From Lonicera japonica (lineage: Eukaryota > Streptophyta > Magnoliopsida > Dipsacales > Caprifoliaceae), in the NCBI GenBank assembly GCA_021464415.1, contig CM038467.1, positions 46,561,715-46,625,714 on the forward strand: a stretch of 64,000 nucleotides of DNA, in the 5' to 3' direction. Numbering within the stretch: position 1 is the first letter of the stretch; each line of letters starts with the position of its first letter. A model generated the notes under the pieces. The model searched no databases. It was given only the letters and a program-made list of their open reading frames with translations, and was not told the DNA's origin. Shown here in pieces: positions 1-13,400 of this stretch. A program made the position numbers and the translations under genes.

Positions 1-705
1 TTTTTTAAGTTTGATTCCTTGACTTATTAGTGGATTAACTTAGTTTATTGTTAAATACTTATAATTTGCCATAAACTCTATTCAATCCCCCTCTAAGTTT
101 AATATTCGACCAACATTTTGAGACACTCGTCTTCTTCTTCTTAACCCCTTTGATTCTAACAATACAAACAAAACAAGAGAAAATATTTAGTATAACGATT
201 GTAACAACACATGTTATCACATAATAAAATTGCAAGAAATCTATAACTTGTGAACAAAGAGAAATACACACATTCTTGCAATATTGTGATATCCAATAAA
301 ATTGTAGGAAATTAATAACCAGTGAATAAAGAGAAATGACACTCTCTTGAAATTTTCATAAGATATGTATTAACATGCATTGTTGTAACTATTATATTAA
401 ATAATTTCTCAATAAAAACACCAAAGACCATTAACTCAAAGACACCACCAATTGATGTGGCTTATTTCAAACATTGTTTAACTAAATTCTTTCTAAAAGT
501 AATAGGTACGTCCTTAGACCATCCATAAAAAGTTAGTATATGTAGAATATAGAAGCACGTAATGGTTGAGTTTAATTAGTAGGATAAATAATGTTTTGTT
601 GGATAAGTGTATGATAAAGTTGAGTTCAGTTAAATTGGCTACTATACATTAACTATATTTGTGGGCGGGAGAGAGAGGTTAATCTCAAAGGTAGGAGAGG
701 GGGGA
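1..705. other. AT-rich intergenic DNA
   Basis: No coding region or RNA gene is recognised. There are two similar stretches around 235-270 and 300-340 (both with AGAAAT/GAATAAAGAGAAAT-like text), suggesting a small local duplication. The short open frames here have no family resemblance. Confidence 0.5.
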
Positions 706-713
706 GGTGGGCC

Positions 714-1807
714 TAGTGGCGGCCAAGATTTCGGCTAAGGTGAAATTCAAAGCATACCAAATCATACTTAAAGTCTTAAAATTTTAACGCAAACATAATA
801 GCGTTAATAATAACATATAGTTCATACAACTCAAATAAAAAATTTGAACAATTACGAGAAATTACTATATCATTTTACAGTTTTTCATATTTTGAAAATA
901 TTGCAACACTTCCTCTTTGTAAAAGTTATTAAAAATTTCTTTTTCAATGTATGTCAAGAAACAATCATTCATAAATTCATCTCTCATTTGGTTGCGTAGC
1001 GCACTATTGATGATATTCATTGTAGATAAATCTCTCATTCGGTTACGTAGCACTCTCTTGACAAGTAAATATACCAATGGATAACCAACATGCTAGCTAG
1101 CTTGTTGGTGTCAACCATTTTTTGAGCGAGCTCAATCGCCAATCCCCTTTAAACAAAAAAAAGTCATCATTATAATTCATATATTCTATATAGTTTTCAA
1201 GTTGTTCTTTAAGTAACATGATATCCAATAAAGAAAAATTAGAGGGATTTGTAAACTTAAGTAATTTTCCAAAATCAGATGCAGAGAAAGATTTCGATGG
1301 ATCAAGGCATGCCATAAACAAAAGCAACTCTGTATTGATCTCATCAAAACGGTTCAACTCCTGAAGTTACAAATATATCATTGCATAAAATAATTCAACA
1401 TAATATTAATGGAGATTTTATTTACTTCAACATTTCAATGTGATCGCCTGTGTACTACAAACAAGTCATCCAAATTTGGAATGATTATCTCATTCTTAGT
1501 ACAAAATGAAGAGATAATAACAAATAAAAACTCTCACCCATCATCTTTCAGTCTTTGTAGCAATATCTTCGAGACTTGAACATAAGCCATATCATTGACA
1601 ATATCTTATTTTGTTTTAATTTAAATATTAAGAGTTTTCAATTAGCCCTTGATGTTTTGCTTCTTACACTTAGGTACCCTTAAGTATAAGTTTTTGCAAA
1701 TAAATCCCTATATATATTTGTTTTTTTCCAAAAGGAAACCCATATATGTATAGTAAAAAAAAATTCAAAACCTGAGGGGTGCTTGCCCTAATGTAACTAC
1801 GCCCCTG
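714..1807 (-). mobile_element. Internally deleted hAT transposon with 8-bp target duplication
   Basis: The 8-mer GGTGGGCC occurs at 706-713 and again at 1808-1815, directly flanking a segment whose ends are related inverted repeats: TAGTGGCGGCC on the left, and CAGGGGCGTAG when the right end is read on the minus strand. An 8-bp target duplication with CAG/TAG-type short termini is the hAT signature. A transposase remnant lies inside on the minus strand. At 1094 bp the element is far shorter than an autonomous copy, so it is an internally deleted, non-autonomous derivative. Confidence 0.8.
845..1610 (-). pseudogene. hAT transposase C-terminal remnant (dimerisation region)
   Basis: Minus-strand frames resemble the C-terminal half of plant hAT transposases of the TTF-type zinc-finger/hAT-dimerisation class. 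Three pieces are visible. About 1357-1097 has ELLLFMACLDPSKSFSASDF, matching the helix before the dimerisation domain. About 1077-865 has an ALRNQMRDEFMNDC-type motif followed by TYIEKEIF, the hallmark of the dimerisation region. An upstream piece near 1440-1600 carries IIIPNLDDLF. The segment between the first two pieces is garbled and the usual LPVATA(T/S)VERxFS block is missing. The N-terminal zinc finger and catalytic DDE region are absent. It sits inside the hAT element at 714-1807. It is non-functional. Confidence 0.7.
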
Positions 1808-1815
1808 GGTGGGCC

Positions 1816-3662
1816 ACTCATTTGAAAAGTGGGAGATAGACATTAATTAGATTAGCATCTCAATCTCTCTCTCCTCTTTTTAATTCTCTTTACACTCTCT
1901 ATCCTCCTTTATTCTCTCAGTAGACTATCTTTTGAAATAATGAACAATATAAATTTTGTTTCTCTATTTTATTATATCACTATTTGAACATTAAAAGAAG
2001 GGTATTGTGGCAATATGAAAACTAACCGATCAAACCAAACCGATTCGCACTGATTCAAAAAACCCAAAATTGGAAAAAAAAATCCCCAAAATTGAAACGT
2101 ACAAATCGAACCTAAACTGAAAAGTTTGGGTTAGGCCACTCCAAAACCACACCAAACTGTACTTTACACTAGACACAAAAAATGATATAGTTTTGTGTCT
2201 AGCCATTTTTTTATTGTTTTTTCTGTTTCAAACCCTAAATTAATTACACAATCTCTTGTATTTTTTTTCATTCTAACATCCGTGTCTTTTTCTCAAGTCT
2301 CAAACCTTAAGTTCCACTGCCTCTCACTGTTTTAATTCACTTTTGGGAATGTTTTTAGCCACTATTATATTAAATTGATTTTTTAAAATAAGAAGAAAAA
2401 AAACCAAGTAAAATCGAATCGAAAAATTTGGGTTGGGTTTGGGTTTCGAAGATTTCAAAACCGAAATTGAACTTTTAAATTTGGGTTGGGTTTGGGTTTC
2501 TTAACTCTCAACCCGACCGAAACTGAAAACACCCTACACTCAAGTTAGTAGGATAAATATATACTTAGGAAAAAAACATATTAAACCACCTTATGGTTTA
2601 TTAGGAACGGCTCCCCCGCTAAACTATTTTACTTGACACCTCTTGTACTTTCACTTTACCCCATTCAGGTTAGAAACTAACATATTTTCAAACATAAGGA
2701 CCCACGCACCTTACTTCTTATTTTATTGAACTATAGTTTATCCATCTAATAGAGCACAAAGTTTTTGTTTTTCTCTAAGGAATGGGAATATAATATTATC
2801 TTAGATGTTGAGAATGAAAGCCATAGTTGAGAGAAAAAATGAAGAGATATGGGAAGAGAGAAGAAATACTTTGAGAGAGAAATTTGAAGAAAAATACATA
2901 TTTAAAAAAAAAAAAATGAGTATTTTCAACATTTGTGTTTTAAATGAATGAATTGGGGCATTTATGACAATTTGCCCAGTTATTTAGTATTACATGGGCC
3001 CTTATTTAAAATTTTAATATATTTTTAATTGGCTTAGGGTAAAGTTAAAAGGTGATAATAATACATGAGCAAATGTATTTTTTTCTATATTTTACTCTTT
3101 TTTTTTGGTTTACCATTTTTTTAAACCATTTTGAATGCTATTAGTCACTATTTGCAATATTAAAAATCTTTGATCATATCATACTTTTTATTATAACAAG
3201 CGAGTAAATTTATGATACTCAAATAATGATAAGTAAATATAAGTTTATATCATTAGTAGTTATGAACTGTGTAATACATTTTAAAGTTTATATTTATTTA
3301 TTATCGAATGGATGATACACACTTATTTATTAATTATTAGATAAATAAAAAATAAAAAATAATCAAATAAGAAATAGTGTACAAATATCTGACGCTGTTA
3401 TGGAGTCACTTGTTTAATAAAAAAAAGAGAAGAAAAGAAAAACCCAACCTATAGAGGTGAGTCATGAGTGTGAAATTTGAATGGGAAGTATCGCCCGGGC
3501 AAAGAAAAGAACAAGATGACAGTGTGGGGCCCAATTCTTTAACGTTGGGAGACTCGTCCCATTCCTCTTGACCCCTCTGACACTCCAAACAAAAACAAGA
3601 AAAAACATCATTTGTACAGTGTTCGGATAGACTGGGTTTACTTCTCGAGTCATTTCTCCTCC
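1816..3662. other. Intergenic DNA with a possible hAT-like MITE remnant
   Basis: No gene is recognised. Between about 2000 and 2555 there is a CGGTT/AACCG-rich stretch: AACCGATCAAACCAAACCG near the left, and TTGGGTTGGGTTTGGGTTTC twice near the right, ending in GAAACTGAAAACACCCTA. This is the composition typical of hAT MITE ends in plants, but I could not find matching target duplications. The remainder is AT-rich with GAGAGA microsatellite patches around 2830-2890. Confidence 0.4.
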
Positions 3663-3665
3663 TAA

Positions 3666-4071
3666 GGCCATCTCCAATGGTGTTTCTATCCAAGCAAATT
3701 TTTATGATAAAAATAAATAATAGAAAAAATCTTCTTCAATAGGCATTTCTATCTTTATTTCTATCTTAGGTGGAAGTCTATTGGGATTGGGAATTTCTAT
3801 CACAATTTCTACATGTAGAAATGGTGATAGAAATTCTCTATGTGACATGGCAATTTTTTATTGGTTGTTGTACACCCACTAATTCTCTCTCTTCATTAAA
3901 TAGGGAACAAAGTAAGGAAGAAATTGAACAATAGAAATTACCATTGGGAACCATATTTTCTATCCTTCTACACCAATATAAATATATTGCCAATAGATAT
4001 AGAAATATTATAAAATAATATTGACACATATGATAAAAATATAAAAATAGAAAACACCATTGGAGATGGCC
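3666..4071. mobile_element. Tourist-like MITE (PIF/Harbinger type)
   Basis: A 406-bp segment begins GGCCATCTCCAATGGTGTTT and ends with the inverted match AAACACCATTGGAGATGGCC. It is flanked by TAA at 3663-3665 and 4072-4074. A GGCCATCTCCAATGG-type terminus with a 3-bp TAA/TTA target duplication is characteristic of PIF/Harbinger Tourist MITEs. It has no coding capacity; short frames inside are incidental. It lies about 360 bp upstream of the EBM start codon, so it could be part of that gene's 5' flank. Confidence 0.85.
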
Positions 4072-4429
4072 TAAGTATCACAATATCAGTCACCACTTTT
4101 GCGATAAATTAGTTAAAATACGCAAAAGTTGATTATAAGATTAATATCAGGATAATATTTGGTAGATTGAGCTTACTTTTAGGCTGATTTTTGGGATTGT
4201 AAGAATAATATTTAGTCAGCGCAATTACAAATGGGCAGTTGAAATTATTGGAAGTGCGCAAAATTTGGTCACGTAAGAAATAAAAAGAAAATTATAAAAA
4301 GAAGATTGTAAGAGACAATTATCTGAAAGACACCGCCATGTGGCTTATTTATCTGTATGCATATGTATAGAGAGAAAGTGTGAAGAGAGAGTCCTTAATA
4401 ATCTACCTGGTCTAGGGTTTACAGAAACA

Positions 4430-7400
4430 ATGTCGATGGGGGTGGGTATAGGGAAGACTGTACTGGATAAAGGATGGTTAGCGGCAAGATCCACTGATGT
4501 GAACTACAATGGAGTGCAGCTCACTACTACTCATCCTCCCTCCGGTGGTCAAACTTCTCCTCCATGGATGGAAGCTGTTATTCCTGGAACGTAATTTCTC
4601 TTCTACTCTCTTATTTATTCCTTTCTCTGTAAATTTGTGAATTGTTAGGTTAAAATTTGGTAATTTCAATTGAAATTGTCAGTGTTGATGCTACTGGTGC
4701 TGCTGTGTAGTGTGTTTGCTTAGTTTATGATTATTTTTTTTTTGATAAGAAATTGATGATCAGTTGTATGTGTTTGATTTGGGAAGAAAATGATTATTTT
4801 GTTAATTTTATGTGTTGATTTGGAAAGTTAATGATTGCATTGTTAGTTGAATTTCTTGGAATTACCGAATCAACAAATTGGCGAATTTGCAATTCCAACT
4901 TGAAATTGTCACTGTTGATGCTGTGTTGTGTGTTTGTTGAATTGATGATTACTTGTATAGTTGTATGTGTTGATTTGGCAAGTAGATGAGTAATACTGTT
5001 AGTTGAATTTGTTTGGGCAATTTTGTTTGAGAATACTTTAGAAGTTGAACAAGAAATGGATATGATGTTGAGGCTGAAAGAAGCAATTGAAAGTGAATAG
5101 ATTGTGAATCTGCATTTTTGGAATTAAAATTTAAATTTGCAGTTAGTAGGCTTGACTGTGGATTCTAAGTAGGTAGATGAGTCAATTCCCTTCTCTGTTA
5201 ATTCAAGAATTGTTTCGGTTAATTTGTGAATTGTTTGGTGTCAATTTGGTAATTCAACTTGAAACTCTCAATGTCGCTGCTGCTGTGTTTGTTTAATTAA
5301 TGATTACTTGTATGTGTTGATTTGGTAAGTAAATGATTAATATTGTTAGTTGAACTTGTTTGACTAATTTTATATCAGAAAACTTTTAAAAATTGATCCA
5401 GAAATGAATATGACGTTGCATTTGAGTTCAAGGATTTAAAGAGTAGAGTGTGAGTATATGTGATTATCGAATAGTTTAAAATTTCAGCTAGTAGCTTGAA
5501 TGTGGATCCCGAGTAGATGGATGATTTGATATTAGAGCAAGGTTAAATTTATAATAATGTTGTTTACCATGATATACATTGTTGCGTCCCTGCCTAACAA
5601 CTTAAGCTTTTGGGGCAAACGGGTCCTAACATGGTATTGTTGCTCAGGTTTCGTAAAGTCCCTGGTTCTAGTCTTCCCGCTTGCATTTGTTTCCCTCTTT
5701 ATTTTTGTGCCGTATGCATGGTTTGTTTTGTCTTTCCACGTGCGAGTGGGGGTCGCACATGAGGGGGAGTGGCTAGCATGATATTCATTGTTGGCCCACA
5801 ACCTAACATCTTAAGTTTTTGGGGCAGATGGCTCTTAGCAAACGTGATTATTGGATTAAAATTTGAGAACTACTCTGCTAATTTGTGAACTGTCGGTTTT
5901 CAGTTTGGTAATTCAACTTCAAATTCTCACTGTTGGTGTGTGTTTTTTTAATTGATAATTGCTTGCATTTGTTGATTTGCTAAGTAAATGAGTAATACTG
6001 TTAGTTGAATTTGTTTGGCCAATTTTATATGAGAAAAATTCTGAAAATTTAACAAGAAATGAATTTGAGGTTGCATTTGTGTTCAAGGAATTGAAGTGAA
6101 TAGATTGTGAATATGCGTTATGGAATTACAATGTAAAATTGCAGTTAATAGTTTAAATGTGGTTTTTAAGTAGGTAAATGAGTTGATTCTCGAGCATGGT
6201 TAAATTTGTAATGCCGTTAGTATCGACTACAATTTGAATACACGTAATGAGGACTTTAATCCTGCCTATGTTTTCCCACCTCCATTCAATCTTCCCTTCC
6301 TTTGTCTCCAGACCAGCCTCAGTAATTCTCTCTGGAATGCGACAAACTAATATTGTGCTTTTATAGATAGAACAAACTGACTCTTAAAGTTCCGAAGTAG
6401 TCAAACCCTTTTTTCAGTGCATATGCTATTTCCACTTCAAATGATTAACTGCTGCATCAATACGGCTGAAATTCCTGCACCATTTAAAAAGACCAAAATT
6501 ACCTTTAAAGATACCATAACTGCTCACTACTGTATAGTTTTTAGGATTTGAGACCAAAAATGATTAACTGAATGTACTAGCGGAGACGCTGTATGGGTAA
6601 ACAAGGAACATCATCTATGTTACACCCATTCTTTTAAAATAAATTGCAAAAAATTATTGACAGCTCATATGTTCTATTAGGTGCGTTACCCGTATGAAAT
6701 CCCTGCTGAACAGCTACATTCACAAGTGATATGTCTATTTGAACACTTCCTGTTACATGAAACACATTTTATTGAAGGAAGTAGATACAAAAATGAAAAG
6801 TTATGAATATTTTGTTGTTTCCCTGTTTCCTTGGTCTTTGAGATATGATAATTCCTCTTGCATCTGACACATGTACCTGAGTTTACTTGAGATTTATGAA
6901 ATGAGAGACCTTGATATGTATATTTATTGATGATTAAACATATGTACGATGCCCTAATAAGCTAAATGAGTTTTTTTTATCAAAACCTTGATACATTTCA
7001 TTTATGATTGGTACTTGCGCTTCTTAACATGTCATATAACTATATAAATTGAATGTTACCATCACATCATTTTCTTTCATTGCTAATTGATCCGGTAGAA
7101 GAAATGAAAAACATCTGAACATGGTTTTTTTCCTGTGTAAGTTCAAGCTCCCTTCAAATATTCTAAATAACCGTATGAGGCACAATTCTGTTGAAGTTTT
7201 TTTCCAATTATGGATAAATGAAATTCAAAGCCACAATTTGTGTTCCTTTCCTTTTCCTTTTCCCAGGAAGTAAACAAAACACATTGGTAAACCTTTACTG
7301 TTCTGTGTTTTATAACTCAGTTGATTGCATTAACATCGCTTTTGACTTCATTTTTGCTTCCATTAATCTTGCATCTCTGAATCTATCTTACAGCTAGAAA

Positions 7401-10400
7401 GATAAAGCTAATTCTTTCTATTTCAATGTTATTTTTGTAACTTATTAGCTGAGGTGATTTGCTCGACAGTGTCTTAGCAACCCTTGTGAAGAACAAACTC
7501 GTACCAGATCCTTTCTATGGGCTTGAAAATGAGGCAATTCTAGATATTGGTGATTCAGGGAGGGAGTACTATACGTTCTGGTTTTTCACAACTTTTCAGT
7601 GTAAGCTGGTATGTAATACTTTGATGCAGTGTTAGACATTTGATTTGCTTCAAATATATAGTATTTGCATATTAGTGTGATTGTTTTGTATTTTACTTTT
7701 TACTTAAAATTTGTTTAATGGCTAGTCCATAACTCCACATTGACAGTTACTATTTCCTTCTACTTTGTGCTTTTATATCCTTTATTTCTGTTATATTACT
7801 AATTTATTTTTTGCATTACTGTTTATATTGTAAAATTATTTCTTGAACTACTTTCAGTCAGCTAATCAGCATGTGGATCTGAATTTCCGGGCTATTAATT
7901 ACTCTGCCGAAGTTTATCTAAATGGGCACAAAATGGTCTTACCAAAGGGTATGTTTAGAAGACACTCTCTTGATGTCACTGATATTCTGGATCCCAATGG
8001 TCAAAATTTGCTTGCTGTTCTTGTTTACCCCCCTGATCACCCTGGAAAGATTCCTCCTCAAGGGGGCCAAGGTGGTGACCATGAGGTATATATTTTTCTC
8101 CCATATATATTAAGGGCTCATTTGGTTCAGGTTTTATGAAAGGAATTGGTATTTGAGATTCCATTTCATTGTTTGGTTAAGACTAAACTTCTCCTCTCCT
8201 GCCATTGAGAATTATTGTTATTATTTTAAATATAATATATAAAAATATTATTTTAATAGGAAAGGCTTAGTTTTGGGGATTCTCCTTTCCTATGAATCCT
8301 GGATTCCCTTGAAAAACTCCAACCAAACATTGGAATTTGAAAGGAAAGGAGATATAGTATTCCTGAAAAGCTCAAAACACGAACTAAATGGACATATACT
8401 AAAATAGAATATACCCGTGCAAACATTGACCTTTTTAACATACATTTTATCTTACGTAGATTTTGATATGCGGGTCTGTGTTATGAACCTAAAATAGTCC
8501 ACAAGGAAAAAATTGTAAATTTGGGAGTAGTATACAAGTCCATGGGCGCCCTTCCCTTGCAAGCCGGTTTTCAGGGACATGTTCTACCCATGGGTTCGTA
8601 ACAGTTGAACCTACTCCTTTTCTAACAATATTGTATCATGTCTTGCAACTTATTCTACAACAGTTTGAATTTTACAATTGTTATAAAAATAACTTTATAT
8701 GCTTACATCTCTTTATATATATTTCTGTGTCTGTCAAAAAGACGAAACTACAGACAATAATGTCTTGTGCATAACAGTTCAAACAAATTCATCATCAAAA
8801 TCTTCCCTGTAAAAGTTAGAAGTTTCTATATCATCATTTACATACATGTATTTGTCTTAAAATATCTTTAACTCTTCTGTACTGGAAAACGAATGAACTA
8901 GTCCCAGACATTGACTGGTTAAACCTTAATTACTTACTCCGTCAGTCCAAATTAAGTTTAATTGTTTGGCTTTTGAAATTTTTGAGAGCACTAATTTCAA
9001 CGTAATAAATGGTAAATTATTATATTGTTTAGCAATCTTGAGACTTAAGATATGGATCTCAGAAATGTGACTCTTAATTTGGGTGGACAGGAGCATTTAT
9101 TTGCTGTCCACCTATCTTAATTACTTCACAATTTGAAATGATGTTGCAATGGCAACTTTTTGAGAAATGCTGTTTTCTTGGAAGCACACACACCCGTTGG
9201 GTGTTTTTATTAAAGAGTTAAAAATGATTGAAAGCAACAGTACTAAATTTATGAGAAGCTGGAATAAGTGATGGGTGTTTTGGTAAGACGATCTATTACT
9301 TTTTCGAGTTTTCCATGGAATCCAATTATTAGGCTGATGGGTAAGAAAAATTTTCCATGAGAAAAGAAGAAAATATGGAGAAGATCTCACCAAGTCATGC
9401 ATCTCTTTCCCCCCTTCTCATAAAACTCGAGCGGTTTTCCAATCATTTTCCAAATTTTTTATCGAATGAACCCTTACTTATGCTCAAAGTAGCTCATTTA
9501 TTTTATCAAGCTTTTTGTCTGCTGATTGCATCTTTATACTATATTATTTGATGTTAGATTGGAAAAGATGTTGCTACACAATATGTTGAGGGTTGGGATT
9601 GGATAGCTCCTATAAGGTGACTTTTTTTTTTCCCTCTTTAAGCAACTAGGGGATTGTAATTTTCTTACGTTCTCTTGAATGTGAAATTGTTTCACCAGTG
9701 GATCAGTAAAATTCTAATTGAGGACCAGTGGATCAATATTTGTGACATTGCTCCTAGAGGACAAAATCATTTCCCCAAAAAATGAAACAAGAAAAAAGGG
9801 AGAAAAAAAGTTTGAAGGATGAATTATGTCTCTTTTACAAATGCTATAGTTGAAACAAATATTGGTCCTACAGTTCATTAAATTGGAGGCCACTCCATTA
9901 CCAATTTATATATGTCAAATAAATGGCTCTGTCGTCGTCATTTATGAGCCTTGAATTTTCTTTTACCAAATGTTTATCACCAAGAGAATCCTGTAAACGA
10001 ATTCATTCTGTACCTGTTTGTTTCAATACCGTGTAAGTAATATTTATATTTCAAGATTCTATAATAACCATTTTCACATACTCCATTGAGTGTTTGGTTG
10101 AAATGAAAGCAGAACTCTGCAGATTGTAGGTTTATGACCGCTATATTGTTATTACTATTACAGGGATAGGAACACTGGTATTTGGGATGAAGTATCTGTT
10201 ACTGTTACTGGGGTGAGTTTTTGTTTAAACTACGAAATATGATTATTTTTGAATGACAACCTTTTCTCAGTAATTGCTATTCATTCAAGTGTTATGTAAA
10301 AGTTTATGTATGCTGGATGAGCTAGTGAATTGGGGCTCCAAATTTGTTTATCAGTAGACCAGGTCATGAGTTGGATTTCTAACTGAATATAAATGAATTA

Positions 10401-13400
10401 TTATCTAGGTATAAGAGCATGTTACAGCCTCTAATTCTTGAAATGTTATCTTGATTTAATTAGAGAAAATAACTTGATCTTGTCACGTATTTATAATTCA
10501 TAACTATACATAATAGGAGGTAATTATTGTTAAGGCGTGTATGGGTACACGGTATTGGATTATTTGGTTAATTTATAGATTTCATTTGGAATTCTATTAG
10601 AATTCCAAAATCATTGTTTGGTTCATTCGTAGAATTCTTTTACAAATCCAATTTTTTTATGTAACTTAGAATTCCAAATTTCTTGCTTATTTTTTTATTT
10701 ATTTACTTTTACTTTTTTGGGTGTGTTTGAGGGAGAGAGAGAGAGAGATAAATTTGCATGTTTTTGCATGTTTGTGAGAGAAAAATGTGTGTGAGAAGAG
10801 AGAATGTGTGTGTGTGAAAAAGAAACAAATGTATGTTGAAAGAAAAAAATTGTTCTGTTAAAGTGTGTATGAGAGAGAGAGAGAGAGTTGTGGGCGAGGA
10901 AAGAAATCTCTTGTTATGAGTGGGGGTGTGTGTGCACTTGTGTGAAAGAGAGTGTGTCAGTGTGTAGTTGCATTTCAGTTGGAATTCCATATGAAATTAG
11001 ATTTGGAATTCTCTAGTTCTATCAAAGAATTCAAGTTGCGGAATCCAAACTTATATTATATCCAAACAAAGGTTTCTGGATTCTGAATTAAAGGGTCTGA
11101 TTCCAATTTCAGAACATGTAATTGAGGTTCCCAAACACCCCCTTAGTTCTTTTCCCTCGATAATTTTCAATTTATGGAAACACTTCGTCATCCACTGTTT
11201 TAAATAGAAGCCATTAAGTAAATGATAGTGCCACAAAGTCTGCAATGCGATTGTTTTATGCTAATTGTTGCTAAATTCCAGTTTCTGATTTTTTTGAACT
11301 TCTTTTTGCAGCCTGTGAAAATAGTGGATCCTCACTTGGCTTCGTCATTCTTTGACAATTACAAGAGGGTATATCTGCATACGACTGTTGAGTTGGTAAA
11401 CAAAAGTGCCTCGGTTTCTGATTGTTCTTTAAACATCCAAGTAACAACTGAACTTGAAGGAAACGTTTCCTTAGTAGAGCATCTTCATGCTGAAAATGTC
11501 TCAATCCCTCCTGGAGCAAATGTTCAATATACATTTCCTGAGGTTAGTTTCCTATAGATACTCGGTAATCTAGCTCACCCAGGCTTTATGTATGTTTGTG
11601 CAAAGTTTATCGGTGAAGTGCTTGAAGATATGAAGACTTGGGGGAACCTATGTTATTATATAAAGCGAGCACCAATTTCAACTGCGAAATGAAGCTGTCT
11701 CATATTTTGGAAATGCTTATTTTATCCCTGCAATGTTCAATTTCATAAAAAAATTGTTTGCAACAGGATTCGAATGGTTATTTTATCCTTGCAATCTTCA
11801 ATTTCATAAAAAAATTGCTTGCAACAGGATTCAAACCCTCAATGGTAAATAATCTAGACTTATGGTGAAGCACTAGGCCATCTATCATTTTTGTTAAAAA
11901 AATTGTTCAAATTATATACATGCGAGTCGCACACGCATCATGTGTGCTGGCTGTGTGGGGTAATCTAGTAATTTATACGAGTGCCTTTTGTTACTGTTAT
12001 ATATTTTTGGCCGATAATTCCACCTCTAAGCTCCTCCAACACAATGAAATGAGATATATATGTTATATTTACTGAGTGAGATGTATTTCGTCATATATGG
12101 TAAAAGAATTGGCTCAGTCTAACAACTTGTCGTGCTCACACATGATTGGACCTGGCAATGCCTCTTCTATTGAGTTTATTTGCCCTTGATCCCAATGATC
12201 AATGACCCCTCTCCGGAGTGTTTTTTTTTTTTTTTTTTTGAAGATTAAAGTGCGTAATTATATTTACTAAATTTTTTTTGGCAGTATGTTGCATGTTAGT
12301 TGTTTAGGATGCTGTATTTCACCTTCAGTTGAATGCTGATGACATTTATTTCACAGCTTTTCTTCTACAAGCCCAATTTATGGTGGCCGAATGGTATGGG
12401 AAAGCAGTCCCTATACACCGTTGCTATTGCTGTTGATGTGAAGGGTAACGGAGAATCTGATTTGTGGAGCCATGCTTTTGGATTTCGCAAAATTGAGAGC
12501 CATATTGATAGTGCTACTGGTGGAAGGTATATTTATATAATCTATAACTAAATTTTGTTTCCTTTGGTGCTATATGTATTTTTGGTAATTTGTATCTTTA
12601 TATATTACAGGTTATTTAAGGTCAATGGGCAGCCAATATTTATCCGTGGTGGTAACTGGATATTATCTGATGGATTATTACGGCTTTCAAAGAAACGTTA
12701 CCAAACAGACATCAAGTTTCATGCTGATATGAACTTCAACATGATACGCTGTTGGGGTGGTGGACTGGCTGAGAGGCCAGATTTTTATCATTACTGCGAT
12801 ATTTATGGCCTGCTTGTAAGTTCCTCTCTCTCTCTCTTGGGGCTTTTTTCACTTTGCTCCCTGCTCCTTACTTTCATAATCATTAGACTTTGGCTCCTGC
12901 CTGTTAAGAATCTCAAAGAATACCTAAAAATGGGGGCAATGTCTAAATATTTGAACTTAATTGTTTTACTTAATCTCCTGCTTTTAGTAATTCTTTGAGA
13001 TTCCCCGCATGCATGGGGTGCGGCAAAGTCCAACGATTATGAAAAAAAGGAGTACGTCAAATTTCATATATAAATATGGGTGCGCAAAGTCCAAAAAGAC
13101 CCTTGAGTTCAGCATATCAAGTTTTGTTAGAAAAAGAAAATGCACGTTTCCAACAATTTTGTTTTGTAGGTTTGGCAAGAATTTTGGATAACTGGCGATG
13201 TAGATGGGCGAGGTGTCCCAGTATCAAACCCCAATGGTCCACTAGACCATGACCTTTTCTTACATTGTGCAAGGGACACCATCAAGCTTCTGAGGAACCA
13301 CCCTAGTCTTGCTCTATGGGTTGGTGGAAATGAACAAGTCCCACCAGATGATATCAACGAAGCATTAAAAAATTATCTAAAACTACATCCATATTATGAA

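Noticed and set aside
4340..4429. Upstream in-frame ATG extending EBM by 30 residues
   Set aside because: The extension is Cys/Arg-rich and unlike the family's N-terminus; ATG 4430 has the better context and the family-like start.
10709..10990. 93-residue His/Ser/Leu-rich minus-strand frame
   Set aside because: Translation of an irregular GA/GT microsatellite inside an intron.
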